Part shown: positions 6,081 to 14,053 of the stretch, in pieces | Layout: each line of letters opens with the position of its first letter | Position numbering within the stretch: the stretch's first letter is position 1 | Source: CAYZJD01 sp964478455 | Lineage (GTDB): Bacteria > Acidobacteriota > Terriglobia > Bryobacterales > Bryobacteraceae | Assembly: GCA_964478455.1 (NCBI GenBank) | Contig: CAYZJD010000075.1 | Coordinates: 1-15,172, forward strand | Length of the DNA stretch: 15,172 bases | Reading direction: 5' to 3' | Translations under genes and position numbers: made by a program | Notes under the pieces: model-generated | Databases searched by the model: none | The model's input: the letters and a program-made list of their open reading frames with translations, nothing else | What the model was told of the DNA's origin: nothing

Positions 6081-6249
6081 CTCGCTCACCTCCGCGCGTA
6101 TGCGTGGCGAGCTCAGAATTGGCCAGGGGGCTGCGTACCTCCATACAAGGGGCCTCAGGAGTTGCTCAGATCTCGCTCAGTGAGTGGTCACGAGGTAATC
6201 TATTGGCAAGGCAGGGCTTAGTTCGCTGCCTCGCGGCCTGAGAGGCATC

Positions 6250-6278
6250 TTGGAGAGCCTCAAGGCGGGTGCTATAAT
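6250..6278 (+). promoter_or_regulatory. Sigma-70-like promoter of the winged-helix/TolB gene
   Basis: A perfect TATAAT at 6273-6278 lies 17 bp after TTGGAG at 6250-6255 (only the first three bases match the -35 consensus). Transcription would begin near 6285 and give a leader of ~33 bases. It is the best -10 box in the window. Confidence 0.6.
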
Positions 6279-6316
6279 CAGCCCAGTCGTAAACGGCTGA
6301 GTTCTCCTGGGGGCGG

Positions 6317-7594
6317 GTGATGAATCAGCGAACGGCACGCGCTCTCCGCTTCGGCGTCTTCGAAGTCGACCTCCAGACAGGCGAAGTGCGAAAGGGCGGT
6401 CTGAAGATCCGCGTGCAGGAGCAGCCCCTTCAAATCCTGGCCATGTTGCTCGAGCGGCCCGGCGAGGTGGTCACCCGGGATGACCTGCGCCAAAGGCTCT
6501 GGCCGAAGGACACTTTCGTGGATTTCGACCACAGCCTGAACTCGGCGATGAACAAGCTGCGGGAGGCCCTGGGGGACTCGGCCGATAGCCCGCGGTTTGT
6601 CGAAACGCTGGCGCGGCGGGGCTACCGCTTTATTGCGCCGGTGGAAGCGATCGATGGCGTGGCATCTCAGGCGGAAAGCGCGCCCGCGCAGCAGCCAACG
6701 GTTGAAGCGTCAGTGGCGGCCTCCTCCGAACTTAGCCGCCTGCGCCGCCAGCGGCTCGTGCTGGCGGCGGCGCTGGTCGCGGCCGCGGGCATCGGCCTGA
6801 CCATCTGGCTCCGCCAGCCGGGCGGCGTCAGGAAGCCGGTTGTCCAAAGACTGACGTTTGCACCCAAGGGAGGCGTGAACCTTCCGGTGATCTCGCCCAA
6901 CGGCCGGCACATCGCTTACATTGCCGGCCGCGGCGAGCAAACGAGGCTGCGGATCCAGGATCTCGATCGATTTGAGCCAAGGGACGTCGAGGGCTCCGCG
7001 AGCGCTCAGTGGTGGCCCTTTTGGTCCCATGACAGCAAACACGTTGGCTTCGCGGCCGGCAACAGGCTTTGGAGGGCGCCGGCGGGAGGCGGCGCCCCCG
7101 CCGCCATTTGCGAATTCCCCGGTACGTACCTGGGAGGTGCATGGAGCCCCGACGGGATGTCCATTATCTTCTCGGTGCTTCGTGAAGGCCTCTACGAAGT
7201 CCCGGCGCGGGGCGGCACCCCCAGGCTTGTCGTCAAAGTAGACCGCGAACGATGGGGACATTACGATTTTCCCCATTTCCTGCCTGAGCCCGGCCGAAGC
7301 CGTGTGCTCTTGTACACGGCGCAGACACGCGAGGGGCCACACGTGACGGTGATCCACTCTCTCGCTACGGGGAAACAGGAAGTGGTAGCTCCCAGGGGAT
7401 TTGGCGTCTATTCGCCTACTGGGCACGTGATGTATGTGCGCCAATCTCTGCTCTGGGCACTGCCTTTCTCGCTGAAGACCATGACAGCAACGGGGGACGC
7501 CTTTCCTGTTGCTCGAGCCGGACCGGATGAGACCGTCAGTGTCTCAACGAGGGAACGCTGGCCTACCTGGAGGGCGAGTGGCGGCAACAACTGA
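6317..7594 (+). CDS. Winged-helix DNA-binding, TM and TolB/WD40 propeller protein, N-terminal part (frameshifted gene)
   Basis: This is the N-terminal part of a CadC-like one-component regulator fused to a beta-propeller. A Trans_reg_C winged helix covers residues ~10-108 (FGVFEVDLQTGEVRKGG, HSLNSAMNKLREALGD, FVETLARRGYRFIAPVE). A short linker and one membrane helix follow (~147-165, LVLAAALVAAAGIGLTIWL). TolB/WD40-like blades then begin (ISPNGRHIAYIAG, WSHDSKHVGFAAG, WSPDGMSIIF). DNA binding would be cytoplasmic and the propeller periplasmic. The start is GTG 6317 or ATG 6320, with only a poor G-rich binding site. True homology stops at about 7546: one A appears to be missing from TCAAACGAG, and after that this frame reads unrelated residues (TRERWPTW...) to a stop at 7594. 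The rest is in the next entry. It is either a real frameshift or a sequencing error. Confidence 0.85.
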   Translation: MMNQRTARALRFGVFEVDLQTGEVRKGGLKIRVQEQPLQILAMLLERPGEVVTRDDLRQRLWPKDTFVDFDHSLNSAMNKLREALGDSADSPRFVETLARRGYRFIAPVEAIDGVASQAESAPAQQPTVEASVAASSELSRLRRQRLVLAAALVAAAGIGLTIWLRQPGGVRKPVVQRLTFAPKGGVNLPVISPNGRHIAYIAGRGEQTRLRIQDLDRFEPRDVEGSASAQWWPFWSHDSKHVGFAAGNRLWRAPAGGGAPAAICEFPGTYLGGAWSPDGMSIIFSVLREGLYEVPARGGTPRLVVKVDRERWGHYDFPHFLPEPGRSRVLLYTAQTREGPHVTVIHSLATGKQEVVAPRGFGVYSPTGHVMYVRQSLLWALPFSLKTMTATGDAFPVARAGPDETVSVSTRERWPTWRASGGNN

Positions 7595-8484
7595 CCTGGC
7601 GCGACAGGGACGGCCGCAAATCAACCGCGGCAGAAGACCCCGGCCAATCCATTTTTTCGTTGTCCCTCTCGCCTGACGGCCGTCGCGCAGCCGTCGCATC
7701 ATGGGGCGAAGAAAACTGGCCGGACATCTGGCTCCACGACCTTGCCCGGGGCACGAAAATGCGCTTGACATCCGATCCATGGGAAGACAATCTCCCGATC
7801 TGGCACCCATCAGGGAACATCATTGCATTCGTATGCGCACGCGGGGGTAACTGGGACATCTTCACCAAGCCCGGAGACGGCAGTGGTGCTGAGAGGCCAT
7901 TGGTAGCCACACCCTTGAATGAGTGCCCCGATGACTGGTCGCCGGACGGGAGGTACCTGGTGTATCGCGTCGGTGACCCAAAGCGCAATAGCGACCTCTG
8001 GTACTTGAAGAAGAAGGAGGATGGCAGCGGCTACGAATCAGTGCCCTTCCTCCAGACGCCTTCTGAGGAGGGGGAAGCTGCATTCTCGCCTGACGGGCGC
8101 TTCTTGGCCTACGTTTCGAATGAGTCCGGCAAACCGGAAGTCTACGTTCAGCGATTCCCCGAGGGCGGCGGCAGACAACAGGTCTCCGTCAACGGAGGCA
8201 GGCAGCCACGCTGGAGCAGGGATGCCGGAGAATTGTTCTACCTGGAGGGTGAGACACTGATGGCTGTCCCGGTGACAACCGGATTGCGCTTCTCCCCTGG
8301 CATCCCAAGACCCCTCTTCAAGGCCCCGAGTCTGTTTCGGCAGCAGGGTGAAGTGCGGCGAACCTACGATGTCTCTGCGGATGGCCGGCGTTTCCTTCTG
8401 GCCGAGCCGCCAGTGCCCTCCGAGCCGGTGATCCGGGTCGTCCGGAACTGGTTCGCGGAATTTCAGGACCGTCGGCAGCCCTGA
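7546..8484 (+). pseudogene. C-terminal part of the winged-helix/TolB propeller protein (out of frame)
   Basis: The propeller continues in the +1 frame from ~7546, as NEGTLAYLEGEWRQQLTWRD, with blades SLSPDGRRAAVASWG, WSPDGRYLVYRVG and FSPDGRFLAYVSNESGKPE, and the common ending for this family, VYVQRFPEGGGRQQVS ... FSPGIPRPLF. Starting internally, the first ATG-like start in this frame is at 7660. A separate protein is unlikely, because there is no binding site and the first codons are mid-blade. Restoring one base gives a single protein of about 722 residues, a normal size for this family. The 3' end converges on folP with only 6 bp between stops. With the frame as given, only a truncated regulator with half a propeller would be made. 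Confidence 0.78.
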
Positions 8485-8490
8485 GCTGCG

Positions 8491-9339
8491 CTATCCCGCG
8501 CCCGCGGCCAGCACCGCATCCGCCACGCTGACCGCCGCGCGCATCGCTTTCACGTCGTGTACCCGGACCAGGTGCGCGCCACCAAGGACGCACAGCGCCA
8601 CGGCCGCGGCGGTTGCGAATTCCGTCTCGCGCTCGCCCGGCTGCGCCAGGAACGACTTGCGCGACGGGCCCACCATCACCGGCCGGTCGAGCTGGGCTAT
8701 CTGGCTGAGGTGGGCGAGGATCTCGGAGTTCTGTTCCTTCCGCTTGCCGAAGCCGATGCCGGGATCCACCACAAGGCGTTCGCGGTCCACGCCGGCTCGC
8801 CGCGCCCGGTGCACCGTCGCGTCAAGGTCGCGGACCACCGCTCCCATGACGTCCGGCAGCGGCGGGAGTTTGGCCCAGGTGTCGGGCGTGCCTCGCATGT
8901 GATTGAGAACAAGCCCGGCATCGTGGTTCGCGACCACGCGGGCCAATTCCGGGTCAAACGTCAGCGCGCTGGGGTCGTTGATGATTTGCGCTCCCAGCTC
9001 GAGCGCCCGTTCGGCCACGGACGACTTGTAGGTATCGACCGAGACCGGTATGCCCAGCTTCCCCCGGAGCCGCTTCAGTACCGGAACGAGGCGCCGCAGC
9101 TCGTCCTCCTCGCTCAGCCGCGTTGAGCCCGGCCGCGTCGACTCCGCGCCGATGTCCACGATGTCCGCGCCTTCTTCCTCGAGTTCGAGCGCCCGGGCAA
9201 AGGCGCGGTCGGGGTCAGAGTACTTGCCGGCGTCGGAGAAGGAGTTGGGAGTGATATTGAGGATGCCGACGACCAAGGTCCGGCCCCCCAAGGCGATGGT
9301 CAGATCCTTCAGCTTCCACTCGTAGCGCTTGCGGGCCAT
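8491..9339 (-). CDS. folP: Dihydropteroate synthase
   Basis: Folate pathway enzyme joining 6-hydroxymethyl-dihydropterin pyrophosphate to p-aminobenzoate, and the target of sulfonamides. The 282-residue protein is the usual length. Signatures in order are VGILNITPNSFSD (24-36), GAESTRPGSTRL (64-75), VSVDTYKS (99-106), LNHMRGTP (145-152), VDPGIGFGKRKEQN (191-204), VGPSRKSFL (223-231) and RVHDV (259-263). All catalytic loops are present. A small variation is NDPSAL where many enzymes have NDVSG or NDISG. It is the last gene of the tyrS-led block: the ATG at 9339 follows the acetyltransferase stop by 6 bases, with only a weak binding site, which points to coupled translation. No other folate genes are in the window. 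Confidence 0.97.
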   Translation of the reverse strand: MARKRYEWKLKDLTIALGGRTLVVGILNITPNSFSDAGKYSDPDRAFARALELEEEGADIVDIGAESTRPGSTRLSEEDELRRLVPVLKRLRGKLGIPVSVDTYKSSVAERALELGAQIINDPSALTFDPELARVVANHDAGLVLNHMRGTPDTWAKLPPLPDVMGAVVRDLDATVHRARRAGVDRERLVVDPGIGFGKRKEQNSEILAHLSQIAQLDRPVMVGPSRKSFLAQPGERETEFATAAAVALCVLGGAHLVRVHDVKAMRAAVSVADAVLAAGAG

Positions 9340-9345
9340 GCGCGC

Positions 9346-10203
9346 CTATCCGTACTCGAAGCCGGCGATGCCGAACACCAGCGAATCATTGTGCTCGAAA
9401 GATCCCGAGCCCGCCGCGCCGCGGCGCGCCATGCGCACCAGCTCGCGGCGGCGCTCAAATCCGAACTCGCGGGCAAGCTCGACCGCCTCGCGGTTCGCCG
9501 GCAGCAGATCCCAGAACACCGTCTCGCCGGGATGCCGCCCCAGGAACCATTGAAGCAGAACACGGGCCGTCTCCGCTGAACGGGCAACGCACGGTCCGAA
9601 GAACGCCGCTTTCGAGCCGGGCCGCCCCAGGGCGTAGCCTTCACCGGGGGCCGCGGCCGCCTCTTCGGCGGCAAGCGACGCCAGGACCACCGCCCGGTCT
9701 GCTCCGAAGGCCTCGCGGTCGAGCGCCAGCCAATCGGCCACAGAGAAGGGCGCGATCCGCTCGCTGACGCGCGCGGCTCGGTGACCCGCGAGGTCCGTGG
9801 TACCGAGAGCCACCGCGCCCCAGCGCTCGACCGGTCCCTCGTCTTCGAAACCGAGCTTCAGGTACAGCGGCCGGCCCATGTCCGTCGCATCGAGCTTGAT
9901 CCACTCCATGCCGCGGCGGTCGCAGAAGGCAAGCGCGTGTTCCATCAGGCACCGCGCGTAGCCGCGCCCGCGGAACGCGGGATCGGTCAGTACCATGCCG
10001 ATCCATGCCAGCTCCCGGTCGTAACAGTACGCCGTGGTCGTCGCGGCGAGCATGCCGTCCGCCAGTAAACCGAAGCAGCCCTCCGGCTCGAGATCCATCA
10101 GCCGCGACCAGTCGCGCTCGGTCTGGTTCCACCCGGCCGCCTCTTTCAGACGCATGCCGCCCGCGATGTGCGAGCGGTCGAGCGTCACGAGCAGTTCATT
10201 CAT
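9346..10203 (-). CDS. GNAT family N-acetyltransferase with C-terminal Acetyltransf_18-like domain
   Basis: This 285-residue protein has an N-terminal GNAT domain (~1-135) with the acetyl-CoA loop in VLTDPAFRGRGYARCLMEHA (71-90; RGRGYA is the Q/RxxGxG/A motif), then MEWIKLDATDMGRPLYLKLGF (99-119), the classic motif B region. A second half (~140-285, with SVADWLALDREAFGADRAVV and a second AVELAREFGFERRRELVRM) resembles the DUF1248/Acetyltransf_18 domain found in two-part GNAT proteins. The substrate is unknown. The ATG at 10203 overlaps the permease stop by 8 bases and has no binding site of its own, so it is translationally coupled. It sits between a MacB-type permease and folP. Confidence 0.87.
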   Translation of the reverse strand: MNELLVTLDRSHIAGGMRLKEAAGWNQTERDWSRLMDLEPEGCFGLLADGMLAATTTAYCYDRELAWIGMVLTDPAFRGRGYARCLMEHALAFCDRRGMEWIKLDATDMGRPLYLKLGFEDEGPVERWGAVALGTTDLAGHRAARVSERIAPFSVADWLALDREAFGADRAVVLASLAAEEAAAAPGEGYALGRPGSKAAFFGPCVARSAETARVLLQWFLGRHPGETVFWDLLPANREAVELAREFGFERRRELVRMARRGAAGSGSFEHNDSLVFGIAGFEYG

Positions 10204-11458
10204 AGCGAAGGCAGACGACCGGGTCCAGGCCGGCCGCCCGGTTGGCCGGGTAGAAACCGAAGAAGATGCCCACCCCGGCCGACATCAGCACGCCCAGGAA
10301 GATCCACAGATAGGAGACGGTGGCGGGGATTGACGGCAGCAGGTGGCGCACTCCGAAGGCGACTCCCGCGCCGAACAGGATCCCGAGGACCCCTCCCGCA
10401 ACGGACAAGGTGACCGCCTCCATCAGAAACTGCGCGCGGATGTCGCCGCGCCGCGCGCCCATCGCCATCCGCACGCCGATCTCCTGCGTTCTCTCGGTCA
10501 CCGAGATCAGCATGATGTTCATGACGCCGATGCCGCCCACCAGCAGCCCGATTGAGCTGATGACGGCGGTGAGCATCACCATCGCGCCGGTGAGCTGGTC
10601 CCACAGGTCGGCGAGGAAGTCCGGCGAGATCACCTCAAAGTCGTTCTCGGCGTGGTGTGGCACCTTGCGCAGGCGCCGCATCGCCTCGATCACCTCGTTG
10701 CGACCCTGCTCCACAGGCACGTCCGGCGGTATGGTGAACGCGATCACCACCTCTTTCTGCTCGGGGTAGTTCTTGCGGAAGTCGGTCAGCGGGATGAGGA
10801 CGAAGTCATCCACGCCGGGCCCGCCGAACAGGCCCGGGTACGGCTGAAGCACGCCGATCACTTCGTAGAGCTTGCCGTTGAGACGAGCGGTCTTGCCGAT
10901 CGGGTCCGCGTGCGGGAACAGCGAATTCGCGATCTCGTGGCCGAGCACGATCACCGGACGGGCGTGCTCGACTTCATAGCGGGAGATCGTCCGTCCGAGT
11001 TCAACACTGAAGATCGGAATGGCGTCCATGTACTCGGGTTCAATCCCGCGAACGAAGACGCGTTCCACGCGCTCGGCGCCGTACCGGATTTCGTTTTCAT
11101 CGCCGAAGAACGACGCGCGGGTCCCGAAGGCGGTCACTATTTTCACCGAGCGGCAGGCGGCCCGCAGATAGGCGGCGTCACTGTATTGCAGGTACTTCCT
11201 CAAGCGGATTTCCTCCGGCCATCGCAGAGGATCCTGGCCCGGCCGGAAGCGCGCAAGGAAGAACGTCCGCGAGCCGAGCGATTGCACCTGTGCCTGGATG
11301 TAGCGGTTGAGGCCTTCGATGATCGCCGCCACCGAGATGACCGACGTCACGCCGATCACGATCCCAAGCAGCGTAAGGAACGACCGCACCTTGTGCGAGC
11401 GCAGCGTCCCGAGCGCCACCTGGAGGTTCTCGTTCAGCTCGGCCCGGGTCATCGTCAT
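10196..11458 (-). CDS. MacB/FtsX-type ABC transporter permease (second of pair)
   Basis: This 420-residue inner-membrane protein is of the MacB/LolC-like type VII ABC class, which couples cytoplasmic ATP hydrolysis to periplasmic work (efflux, lipoprotein or peptide handling). TM1 is at ~27-49 (after TLRSHKVRSFLTLLGIVIGV), followed by a MacB_PCD periplasmic domain (~50-288). An FtsX domain has three helices at ~292-318, 350-372 and 381-404. Hallmarks are VGGIGVMNIMLISVTERTQE then IGVRMAMGARRGDI, and the ending ANRAAGLDPVVCLRYE. I start it at the ATG at 11458 because it overlaps the upstream stop as ATGA and begins with MTMTRAELNENLQVALGTLR; the frame open to 11860 is antisense-like extension. 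There is no ATPase gene beside it, unlike most such permeases. The cargo is unknown. Confidence 0.93.
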   Translation of the reverse strand: MTMTRAELNENLQVALGTLRSHKVRSFLTLLGIVIGVTSVISVAAIIEGLNRYIQAQVQSLGSRTFFLARFRPGQDPLRWPEEIRLRKYLQYSDAAYLRAACRSVKIVTAFGTRASFFGDENEIRYGAERVERVFVRGIEPEYMDAIPIFSVELGRTISRYEVEHARPVIVLGHEIANSLFPHADPIGKTARLNGKLYEVIGVLQPYPGLFGGPGVDDFVLIPLTDFRKNYPEQKEVVIAFTIPPDVPVEQGRNEVIEAMRRLRKVPHHAENDFEVISPDFLADLWDQLTGAMVMLTAVISSIGLLVGGIGVMNIMLISVTERTQEIGVRMAMGARRGDIRAQFLMEAVTLSVAGGVLGILFGAGVAFGVRHLLPSIPATVSYLWIFLGVLMSAGVGIFFGFYPANRAAGLDPVVCLRYE

Positions 11459-12681
11459 TCGCTCCGCAGCGCCGCCACCGGGTCCAGGCGCGCCGCCCGG
11501 AGGGCGGGGTAGATTCCGAAGAACAGGCCGATCAGCGAACTGAACCCCAGGCCGAGCATCACCACCCAGGTCTCGACCGAAGTTGGAAACGATGTATAGA
11601 CGCGCAGGACAAATGCGACGCCGAAACCGAGGGCGACGCCGATCGCACCCCCCACCAGGCACATTACGACGCTCTCGGTAAGGAACTGGCGCAGGATGTC
11701 GCGCCCGGTGGCGCCCACCGCGCGCCGCACGCCGATCTCCTTGGTCCGCTCGGTCACGCTCACCAGCATCACGTTCATGATCACGATCCCGCCGATGAAG
11801 GCTGAAATCGAGCTGACCATGAGGAACACGGCAAAAAAGGCGGAACTGATTCTCCGCCACAGCGCCATGTAGCTCTCCTTGGTGCCGATGAAAAAGTCAT
11901 CTTCCTGGTTGCCGGTGCGCTGCCGGCGCGCCCTTAGCGTCAGCCGCACCTCGTCCTGCGCGCGCTCGAAAGCCGGGCCGTCAGAGGACGCCGCGACGGT
12001 AATGACCAGGCTCGTCCGCGTGCCGCGCATCTTGCGGAAAGTGTTCATCGGGATGACGACGAAGTTGTCCTGCTCCTGGCCGAGCACCGAGCCGATCTTG
12101 TCGTAGGTCCCGATCACGGTGAACTCCTGGTCGGCGACGCGAAGAGTCCGGCCGACGGGGTCCACGCTCGGGAAGAACTCCTCCAACAGCCGGTTCCCGA
12201 TCAGGCAAACATGCGCCGAGCTGCGGTCCTCGCTCTCGGTGAAGTAACGGCCGATGGCGATCGTCCGCGTGTCGATATCGCCCATGCTGGCCGTCTGGCC
12301 GATCATGGCCGTGTCTGTCAGTTCGCGTTCTCCGTACCGCGTGCGGACGCTGGCCGTGGCCTCGGCGCCGACACGGCGGCAATAGCGGCACGTTTCCGCC
12401 ACTGCCCGCATGTCGTCCAGGTAGATGTGCTTGTTGCGCAGCGCCTTGAGAACATCGTTGTAGTCCAAGGCCGCGAACGGCAGGCGCGAGATCTGGAAGA
12501 CGTTCGTGCCGAGGTTGGCGATCTTCTGCTCGACGTACCGGTTCGCGCCCTGAACCAGCGTCATCACGGTGATGAGCGTGGCCACGCCCATCGTCAGGCC
12601 GAGGATGGTGAGGGAGGCGCGGAGCTTGTGCGACCGGAGCGAGTCCAGCGTCAGCGAGAGATTGTCGTCCAGGGCCAGCAT
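11455..12681 (-). CDS. MacB/FtsX-type ABC transporter permease (first of pair)
   Basis: A 408-residue permease with the same layout as its downstream neighbour. TM1 is at ~22-45 (ASLTILGLTMGVATLITVM), the periplasmic MacB_PCD domain at ~46-278, and the FtsX helices at ~281-307, 338-360 and 370-392. FtsX marks are FIGGIVIMNVMLVSVTERTK then EIGVRRAVGATGRDILRQFL, and the ending ALRAARLDPVAALRSE. The two permeases share this plan but differ throughout, so they look like an ancient duplicate or a heterodimer. An oddity is a CxxC pair, C98-R-Y-C101, in the periplasmic domain, possibly a disulfide or metal site. The start at 12681 lies 4 bases after the tyrS stop and lacks a binding site. The ATPase is absent from the operon and must come from elsewhere. 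Confidence 0.93.
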   Translation of the reverse strand: MLALDDNLSLTLDSLRSHKLRASLTILGLTMGVATLITVMTLVQGANRYVEQKIANLGTNVFQISRLPFAALDYNDVLKALRNKHIYLDDMRAVAETCRYCRRVGAEATASVRTRYGERELTDTAMIGQTASMGDIDTRTIAIGRYFTESEDRSSAHVCLIGNRLLEEFFPSVDPVGRTLRVADQEFTVIGTYDKIGSVLGQEQDNFVVIPMNTFRKMRGTRTSLVITVAASSDGPAFERAQDEVRLTLRARRQRTGNQEDDFFIGTKESYMALWRRISSAFFAVFLMVSSISAFIGGIVIMNVMLVSVTERTKEIGVRRAVGATGRDILRQFLTESVVMCLVGGAIGVALGFGVAFVLRVYTSFPTSVETWVVMLGLGFSSLIGLFFGIYPALRAARLDPVAALRSE

Positions 12682-12685
12682 GCCG

Positions 12686-13909
12686 TCACTGGAACACCAC
12701 GCGCCGCCAGTTGCGCCCGACCTGGATGATCCACTCGCGCTCCTGCTCGGCCTGCACCAGGTCAGTCACCTTGCGCCCATTCACGGACACCGCTCCCGCC
12801 TTAATCTTGCGCGCGGCGTCGCTTACGCTCTCCGCCAAGCCGACCTTCGCGATCAGCTTGTCCATGCGCACGCCGCCGGCCGCGCGCACGCCATCGGGAA
12901 GAGCCGATGTCCTAAGGTCCGCAGGCACCTCGCCGCGGCGCACCACCCGGTTGAACTCCTCGTCGGCCAAGGCCGCCGCTTCCACGCCGTGAAAGTCGGC
13001 GACAATCGAGCGCGCCAGGTCCATCTTGGCCCGCATCGGGTGCAATTCGCCCGCGGCGACCCGCTGGCGGATCCGGCCGAGCTCGTCCTGGCTCACGTCC
13101 GTCAGCAGCAAGTAGTAGCGAAACATCAACTCGTCGCTGATGCTCATCACCTTGGCGAACATCACTTCCGGCGGCTCGGTGATGCCGATGTAGTTGCCGA
13201 GGGACTTCGACATCTTGTTCACGCCGTCCGTGCCTTCGAGCAGCGGCGTGGTAGCGACGATCTGCGGCGGCTGCCCGAAGTCTTTCTGGATCTCGCGGCC
13301 GACCAGCAGGTTGAACTTCTGGTCGGTGCCGCCCAGCTCGACATCGCACTGGAGCATCACCGAGTCGTAGGCCTGAGCCAGCGGATAGAGCAACTCGTGA
13401 ATTGAGATCGGCGTGCCTTCCTTGTAGCGCCTTGAGAAATCGTCCCGCTCCAGCAGCCGCGCCACCGTGTACTTGGCGCACAACCGCACCATGTCCTCAA
13501 AGCCGAGCTTGTCCAGCCACTCGCCGTTGAAACGGATCTCGGTCTTCTTTGGGTCAAGGATCTTGAACACCTGCGCCCTGTAAGTGTCTGCGTTCTCTTC
13601 AATCTCCTGGCTCGTCATCGGCGGGCGTGTTACGTTCCGGCCGGTGGGATCGCCGATCCGTGCGGTGCCGTCGCCGATCAGGAAGATGACCGTGTGCCCC
13701 ATGTCCTGGAAGTGCTTCATCTTGCGCAGCAACACGGTATGGCCGAGGTGCAGGTCCGGGGCCGTCGGGTCGAAACCCGCCTTCACGCGCAGCGGCCGGC
13801 CGCTCTTGATCGATTCGGCCAGCCGCTCCCGCAGCTCCTCTTCGCGGATGATCTCCTCGAAGCCCTTCTTCAAATACGCGATCTGTTCGTCGAGTGAAGG
13901 CGCCGGCAC
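12686..13909 (-). CDS. tyrS: Tyrosyl-tRNA synthetase (bacterial, TyrZ-like)
   Basis: Charges tRNA-Tyr with tyrosine in the cytoplasm. The protein has 407 residues. The class I signatures are AGFDPTAPDLHLGH (44-57, the HIGH motif) and NKMSKSLGNYIG (231-242, KMSKS). Other family marks are LIGDGTARIGDPTGR (77-91), YPLAQAYDSVMLQCDVELGG (175-194) followed by TDQKFNLLVGRE, and a C-terminal S4 RNA-binding domain at ~345-407 (RMDKLIAKVGLAE, IKAGAVSVNGRKV). All are intact. The start is uncertain: GTG 13909 gives the usual MPAPSLDEQIAYLKKG N-terminus but has no clear binding site, and the frame stays open a little way upstream. It heads the five-gene block and is separated from ald by 133 bp, where I found no convincing promoter or T-box-like leader. 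Confidence 0.96.
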   Translation of the reverse strand: MPAPSLDEQIAYLKKGFEEIIREEELRERLAESIKSGRPLRVKAGFDPTAPDLHLGHTVLLRKMKHFQDMGHTVIFLIGDGTARIGDPTGRNVTRPPMTSQEIEENADTYRAQVFKILDPKKTEIRFNGEWLDKLGFEDMVRLCAKYTVARLLERDDFSRRYKEGTPISIHELLYPLAQAYDSVMLQCDVELGGTDQKFNLLVGREIQKDFGQPPQIVATTPLLEGTDGVNKMSKSLGNYIGITEPPEVMFAKVMSISDELMFRYYLLLTDVSQDELGRIRQRVAAGELHPMRAKMDLARSIVADFHGVEAAALADEEFNRVVRRGEVPADLRTSALPDGVRAAGGVRMDKLIAKVGLAESVSDAARKIKAGAVSVNGRKVTDLVQAEQEREWIIQVGRNWRRVVFQ

Positions 13910-14029
13910 TTCTTCATTGTAGAAATTCGGTGACAGGCTACGCTTCCCCCGGCGCGATTCCCAGGCGGCCGAGGCGGGCGTGCGACGGTGGGTTGCAGAG
14001 AAACCGCCCGGCAGGTGAAGGCGCCGGCC

Positions 14030-14053
14030 CGCTCGTGTTCAGCTACACGAGCG
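14030..14053 (-). terminator. Strong hairpin at the end of ald, stop codon in the loop
   Basis: A perfect 9-bp inverted repeat, CGCTCGTGT (minus strand 14053-14045) and ACACGAGCG (14038-14030), surrounds a 6-base loop. The last ald codons and its TAG (14045-14043) lie at the stem-loop boundary. There is no T-run afterwards (GGGCC follows), so it may be a weak terminator, an mRNA 3' end stabiliser, or a partial attenuator ahead of tyrS. Confidence 0.45.

Noticed and set aside
4636..6144. Upstream ~500 codons of a very long minus-strand open frame that includes the lipoprotein gene
   Set aside because: It is antisense to mutM and out of frame with the protease gene. The sequence is low-complexity and Arg/Gly/Ala-rich, and the lipoprotein leader fixes the real start at 4635.
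10652..11512. 286-codon plus-strand open frame
   Set aside because: Exactly antisense to the second permease, with composition typical of a shadow frame (many His, Arg, Asp).
11459..11860. N-terminal extension of the second permease
   Set aside because: It overlaps the first permease in another frame with no family content. The ATGA overlap at 11455-11458 and the following TM pattern fit the shorter start.
12569..13405. 278-codon plus-strand open frame
   Set aside because: Antisense to tyrS and rich in His/Ala/Leu with no motifs.
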